From Paramacrobiotus richtersi (taxonomy: Eukaryota; Tardigrada; Eutardigrada; Parachela; Macrobiotidae): a stretch of 22,078 bases of DNA. Shown here piece by piece: positions 18,377-22,078 of the stretch (positions are counted from its first letter, which is position 1; every line of letters begins with the position of its first letter). The notes under the pieces were generated by a model. That model did no database searches. It had not been told where the DNA came from and saw only the letters and a list, made by a program, of their open reading frames with translations. The stretch is taken from contig JAQGAU010001008.1 in assembly GCA_034698045.1 (NCBI GenBank), positions 1-22,078 on the forward strand. Reading direction: 5' to 3'. The translations under genes and the position numbers were made by a program.

Positions 18377-19574
18377 TCAATAGGACGACGCGGGATACGA
18401 GGCGGAATATTGGGGGCTAGGATTATAACCACCCTGATAGTTCCCCTGATAGCCTCCATAATTACCCACTCCGTAGCCATAGCCCAGCTGGTACGCTCCA
18501 TATCCCTGGTATCCCGAGTAGCCGGCATCCTGGTTGGAGGCGTAGGAAGGCGATCCGCCCTGGTAGGTTGAGGGAATGTATCCGCGGTAGTTGTTGTAGT
18601 AATTGTAGTAGTTAGGATACTGGGGTTGATAGGACGGCTGGTAGGTGGGGGCGTACGAGGGGGACTGGCCGTAGTAGGGGGCTGGTGCGGCGTTGTATGC
18701 TGGGGCGGCGTTGTAGGCCGGGGCTGCGTTGTAGACCGGTGCGGCAGCGTAGGTCGACTGGGTGTAGCTGGTCTCCTGATAGGCGGGCGCCGCGGCGCTG
18801 TAGCTGTTGTAGCTGTCCTTATACTGGGCGTAAACGGTTGTCACTGAAAATGAATGCTTGAAAGGTGACTTGGGCTACGAGTAATGATAATTAGAGAATC
18901 GTCAATGGATAAATCATCAATATAGAATATGTATCATATAAAAATATAATCGTAAGTACATATAAATATATGTCCCAATACTAGTACAAATTGTAAACGC
19001 AAGAAGTGCCCCGTATGAAAATAAAACGAAAAAGTTAATTTCATTGACAAAAGTATCAAATTTAGTAATAGATCTTAATCAAAACGTACTAGCTTGGAAA
19101 GAGTTAAATAAGAAACTACAACCGTAAATAATCGAAAGCTGATTTACAAGGCATTAATTAGGTCGATGGAAGTGGCGTATAGCTTGATTAATACATGAAG
19201 TATTTTGCTGTACTAGTTTTATTAAAAAGTATGCAGCTGGCTTACTAATCTCCAACGCATCCAAACGAACTTAATTAATTGTAATTCGTTCTCGCGGAGA
19301 AGTTATAAATCTCATAAATTTCAGTACCAAAAGATACAACTGATGAAGTCCAAAAAAATCTCTGACTTTTAGATGTAAATCTTCGTTTTATTTAGCGTCT
19401 AGTTTAGAGACATCATCATCACATAATTTATCACAACAATTTTACTGGCTAAATACATTAATTAAAGTACATAATTATCCACGTTTATCGGACTAGAGGA
19501 CAAATCCAGCGTTGTACGATGTACGTGTATGTGTGCTTACCTGATAGCAGTGCCACGACAACTAAGGCCTTCAT
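18377..19574 (-). CDS. Gene Y: secreted Tyr/Ala/Pro/Gly-rich repeat protein, two exons, 166 residues
   Basis: Exon 1 (19574-19541, 34 nt) encodes MKALVVVALLS and ends with donor CAG|GTAAGC. A 697-bp intron ends TTTTCAG at 18844, and exon 2 (18843-18377) joins in phase 1 to give MKALVVVALLSVTTVYA, a signal peptide with likely cleavage before QYKDSY. The mature chain is tyrosine-rich low-complexity sequence: AAPVYNAAPAYNAAPAYNAA hexapeptides (about residues 45-67), then Tyr-Pro and Asn-Tyr stretches (QPQYPNYYNYYNNYRGY) and a Gly-Tyr part (GYGYGVGNYGGYQGNYQGGY), ending SASYPASSY. Cysteine is absent. Such proteins are typical of cuticle, silk-like, eggshell or adhesive matrices, where tyrosines may be crosslinked; that role is inferred from composition only. 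The repeat style matches gene Z. The intron (18844-19540) is AT-rich with no gene in it. Confidence 0.88.
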
Positions 19575-19797
19575 GATGACTTAATTCGCGTGTGATTATT
19601 ATTAAAAATTAATGGTGATTAATACTGATGGTTCGCGGCGCAACTGCCAGACAAGAATATTGTTCAAAACGATGGCTCGCGTAATTAGGACCGGCCAGGT
19701 TCACAAGTTGACATATTGTTTGAATTTATATCGGGTATGTCGATCGAAACCTGACCTTGTTAACCTTGAACCCATTCAAATAAGGAGAGAGAAAAAA
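19575..19797. promoter_or_regulatory. Divergent intergenic region between gene Y and the 19798 ORF
   Basis: The 223 bases between the ATG of gene Y (minus) and the small plus-strand ORF must hold the gene Y promoter. I see AT-rich ATTAATTTTTAATAATAATCAC just upstream of gene Y but no classical TATAAA. A plus-strand frame is open from 19612 into the small ORF, so that ORF could begin earlier. Confidence 0.3.
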
Positions 19798-19920
19798 ATG
19801 AGAGATATTCGACAAAATGGTTCAGCTGGACTGTATTGTTTTATTTACTTCGGAATGTATGTAGGTTTCTTATCGATGGTTGTAGCGGCCGACGAACCCA
19901 GTGTCATTCCGGAAGGCTGA
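19798..19920 (+). CDS. Possible small secreted peptide or first coding exon, 40 residues
   Basis: From ATG 19798 the frame reads MRDIRQNGSAGLYCFIYFGM and YVGFLSMVVA, a good signal peptide with an AxA-like cleavage context, then ADEPSVIPEG and TGA. After the TGA the same frame stays open for TNSAGTSTTYYLPFKVV before the next stop. It could be the remains of a secreted protein gene, a first exon with an unseen donor, or chance. It is divergent from gene Y with 223 bases between the start codons. The purine run AAGGAGAGAGAAAAAA sits directly before the ATG. No family is recognisable. Confidence 0.3.
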   Translation: MRDIRQNGSAGLYCFIYFGMYVGFLSMVVAADEPSVIPEG

Positions 19921-21730
19921 ACAAATTCTGCCGGTACATCGACCACATACTATCTGCCTTTTAAAGTTGTTTGACACTGATTCATCTGTCGTGGTCAGTA
20001 CTTTTGCTGCTGCATAAATAAAATTTAATGGCATTGCTGTTCTACGTACTGGTGCGTGGAAAGTTGAGATTTGCTAACAAAATGCCGGAAGTTATTTCTT
20101 TCAAATTTATATATTACGTTTTCGAATATGCGGTAAATAATAATTTTATTAAGAATAGAGTGTGTGCTGTTAGGAGATCATCTTTTCAAAACTGTACCAA
20201 ACTATCTGTATCGCTGCTCTTTTTTGGGCCTGATGAACTGAAGCGAAGCGTGGATTTTGTGTTGTGTATCTGTCGTGTTGATCGGTCAAGACAAAGAATA
20301 AAAAATCTCCGTATTACGATAATCATTAAAGACACATGCATAATCGTTCAAGTTTGAGCAGAATTTTACAATAATAATATGTAACTACAGTATTCTGTAT
20401 GAAGTCATGGCATTAACAGTTGCATACAGTATAATATGCGATGAGTAAAGAAATGAATAGTTATATCTCCAGATCGAATCTGCACGTTATTTCTATGTCT
20501 GAAATCCTTTGGATTTCGATTACATTCTTCGTGTACCGCTTATCAACAACTTTTAATTCCTTGAGAACTAAACAAGCTGCAGGAATTCATAAAGACGAAA
20601 TTTTTTTTTAATTAATTTTTTATTTTTTCAGTTAATTAATTAAATTAATTTTTTTTAAAAGTTCGTTTAAAAGATTTAATGATTTTTATATTGCTAAAAT
20701 ATGGGGTATGTCACACATACAGTATTCAATACTGGCGGGCTAAAGGACCGTTGTACTGAACTGAGTATAAACTAGGTTCTAGCTTATAGCAAAAAGTTCG
20801 TTAAGTCTTGCGGGTCTTTAATGAACAGCTCCCTCAAAACGTGAATACCTATAGCTCAAAACCCGAGAAACTCAGAAATTCAGAAACGAGCCAGTTGCGA
20901 TATAGCGCAACGTTTGCATGCTAAATACAGTCGACACCACTTGTATAAAGGTGAACTGATTTTTTCTGGGTACTGACTGTTAATTTATATATAAGATAAT
21001 TTGTGATCATTATAAATTTTGCATTGTTCATATGGTTGTGTGTTCTTTGTTTTAGCCTTTCTATAGCTTTTTTTGGTGCAACAGCATGCACTGATTGCAC
21101 TCATTGTCAGTACGCGCGGTATTTACTGGTGGTACATTTGCATCCAAATTAAACCTTTTGATGCACTTTAACAATTACACAGCGCAATTTTATTTATACT
21201 TACATTTTATATTTATATTTACAAAATTTATGTGCCACAATACTGCAACAGGGCATTCATAATTCCTTGCTTTATCAGCAAGTATATCACACTTGCGATA
21301 CTATCAGAATGCAGTTATAATGTCATAGAGGAAGAAGTTTCCCCTGACCTGTACGATACAGTTTTGAATTCTTATGTGGAAATTACATATTATTTTGCAG
21401 AATACACAGGTATCCAGTAGTGGAATATTATTTATAACTGGCAATTAAGCACGCACACATCTGACATAAAACACACAAAAGTTAATAAACCGCGTGACGT
21501 AGATTTCTAAACTTTTCAACATAACATTATTAAGTGTGCACATCAACAAAAAAGCAGTACTTTCATACATGTACATAGTTAGTACCATCAAATTAAACAA
21601 AATATAATTCAAGCCAACAATCTGAAGCAAACAAAACATATCCCCAGTGTATATTCGTTAAATAATTAGCCGATGCGTATACGGACATCCGGCAAAGGTC
21701 ATCGTAAACATCACACTCGGTCCCTTCCGC
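19921..21730. other. Intergenic, no supported gene
   Basis: A 109-codon frame at 20028-20357 starts with ATG but its composition (Ile/Phe/Lys/Arg-rich, no motif) looks like AT-rich chance. The gene Z 3' flank lies next to 21730, without an obvious AATAAA nearby on the minus strand. Nothing else is recognisable. Confidence 0.45.
20601..20659. repeat. AT-only low-complexity tract
   Basis: Nearly pure A/T sequence made of TTAATTAATT and poly-T runs, partly self-complementary (AATTAATTTTT and GTTAATTAATTAAATTAATT). It is likely slippage-prone intergenic DNA. Confidence 0.7.
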
Positions 21731-22078
21731 TTAATAGGAGGCCACCGGAGCGGTGTAGGTCGTCTGTTTGTAGGTCGTCTGGGAATAGGCGGGCGTAGCT
21801 TGGTAGGCAGGAGCCGCTTGGTAAGCGACAGGCGCCTGATAGGCGGGCGCTTGGTATGCAGGAGGTGATTGGTAGACGGGAGCCGCTTGGTAGGTAGGAG
21901 GCGCTTGGTAGACGGGAGCTGCTTGGTAAGTGGGAGGTGATTGATAGACGGGAGCCGCTTGGTACGTGGCAGGCGCCTGGTAGACGGGAGCCGCTTGATA
22001 AGTGGGAGGTGCTTGATACACGGGAGCCGCTTGGTAGACGGGAGCCGCTTGGTAGGTAGGAGGCGCGTAGGCGTGATA
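21731..22078 (-). CDS. Gene Z: Tyr-Gln-Ala-Pro hexapeptide repeat protein, C-terminal part (5' cut by window)
   Basis: The frame is open from the window end (22078) down to TAA 21733-21731. It reads YHAYAPPTYQAAPVYQAAPV and continues as about fifteen six-residue units of the form [VTA]YQ[AS][AP]P. It then passes through PAYQAPAYQAPVAYQAAPAY into a Thr/Gln-rich tail, PAYSQTTYKQTTYTAPVASY. Tyrosine recurs every six residues. There are no cysteines. The start, and presumably a signal-peptide exon, lie beyond the window. It resembles gene Y (AAPAYN hexapeptides, a TxxTYxAPV motif, and a C-terminus ending in Ser-Tyr), so the two are probably paralogues or at least the same class of secreted matrix protein. 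Function is inferred from composition only. Confidence 0.85.
   Translation of the reverse strand, partial: YHAYAPPTYQAAPVYQAAPVYQAPPTYQAAPVYQAPATYQAAPVYQSPPTYQAAPVYQAPPTYQAAPVYQSPPAYQAPAYQAPVAYQAAPAYQATPAYSQTTYKQTTYTAPVASY
21790..22066. repeat. 18/36-bp coding tandem repeats of gene Z
   Basis: On the plus strand the units read GGAGCCGCTTGGTAGACG and GGAGGCGCTTGGTAGACG, alternating as 36-bp pairs. Neighbouring copies are nearly identical at the DNA level, including third codon positions, which suggests recent expansion or homogenisation by unequal exchange. Confidence 0.85.

Noticed and set aside
20028..20357. A 109-codon plus-strand ORF with ATG start
   Set aside because: AT-driven composition, no motif, no signal peptide, no splice or promoter evidence; likely chance.

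Overview
This is eukaryotic nuclear DNA, most likely from an animal. Short GT-AG introns interrupt almost every recognisable gene, and the recognisable proteins (PIAS-type SP-RING, ARL6-like GTPase, SLC17-type transporter, OTUD4-like deubiquitinase) are animal families. Several tyrosine/alanine/proline-rich secreted repeat proteins would suit the cuticle, eggshell or other extracellular matrix of a small invertebrate such as a tardigrade or another ecdysozoan. That placement is a guess; nothing in the window fixes the phylum. There are no bacterial operons, rRNA, tRNA or CRISPR arrays that I can see.

Left half (1-9900): mostly broken or fragmentary genes. A PIAS-like SP-RING gene (1-798, +) has a one-base frame shift inside the zinc-finger region. 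A 274-bp inverted-repeat element (1411-1684) and a 485-bp inverted-repeat DNA transposon fragment full of GGTGC/GCACC motifs (2019-2503) follow. Next come an unrecognised two-exon tail of a plus-strand gene (2591-3024), an ARL6-like pseudogene with two in-frame stops (3359-3644, -), a short diverged copy (4088-4190, +) of part of the gene at 6952-8134, and an SLC17 anion-transporter relic with two frame shifts and a missing middle (4789-6007, -). After these lie a signal-peptide-bearing but frame-broken gene (6952-8134, -) and a fragmentary, possibly HOOK/CCDC88-like gene (8433-9400, -). A small 92-residue model sits at 9498-9904 (-).

Middle (10469-11548, -): one clean intronless gene for a 359-residue OTUD4-like deubiquitinase with its catalytic residues present.

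Right half (12807-22078): intact genes, nearly all on the minus strand, for secreted, tyrosine-rich, low-complexity proteins. Gene X (12807-16564) can be assembled into eight exons whose phases all agree, giving a 607-residue secreted cysteine-rich protein with two Pro/Tyr blocks and no family I know. Its fourth intron carries a 393-bp MITE with 67-bp perfect terminal inverted repeats and a TTA target duplication. Gene Y (18377-19574) is a 166-residue secreted Tyr/Ala/Pro/Gly protein with AAPAYN hexapeptides. Gene Z (21731 to beyond the window end) is a [VTA]YQ[AS][AP]P hexapeptide repeat protein. Genes X and Y share a 34-nt phase-1 signal-peptide exon, and Y and Z share repeat style and tail, so the three look like a local cluster of extracellular matrix genes. 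A tiny divergent secreted-peptide ORF (19798-19920, +) lies next to gene Y.
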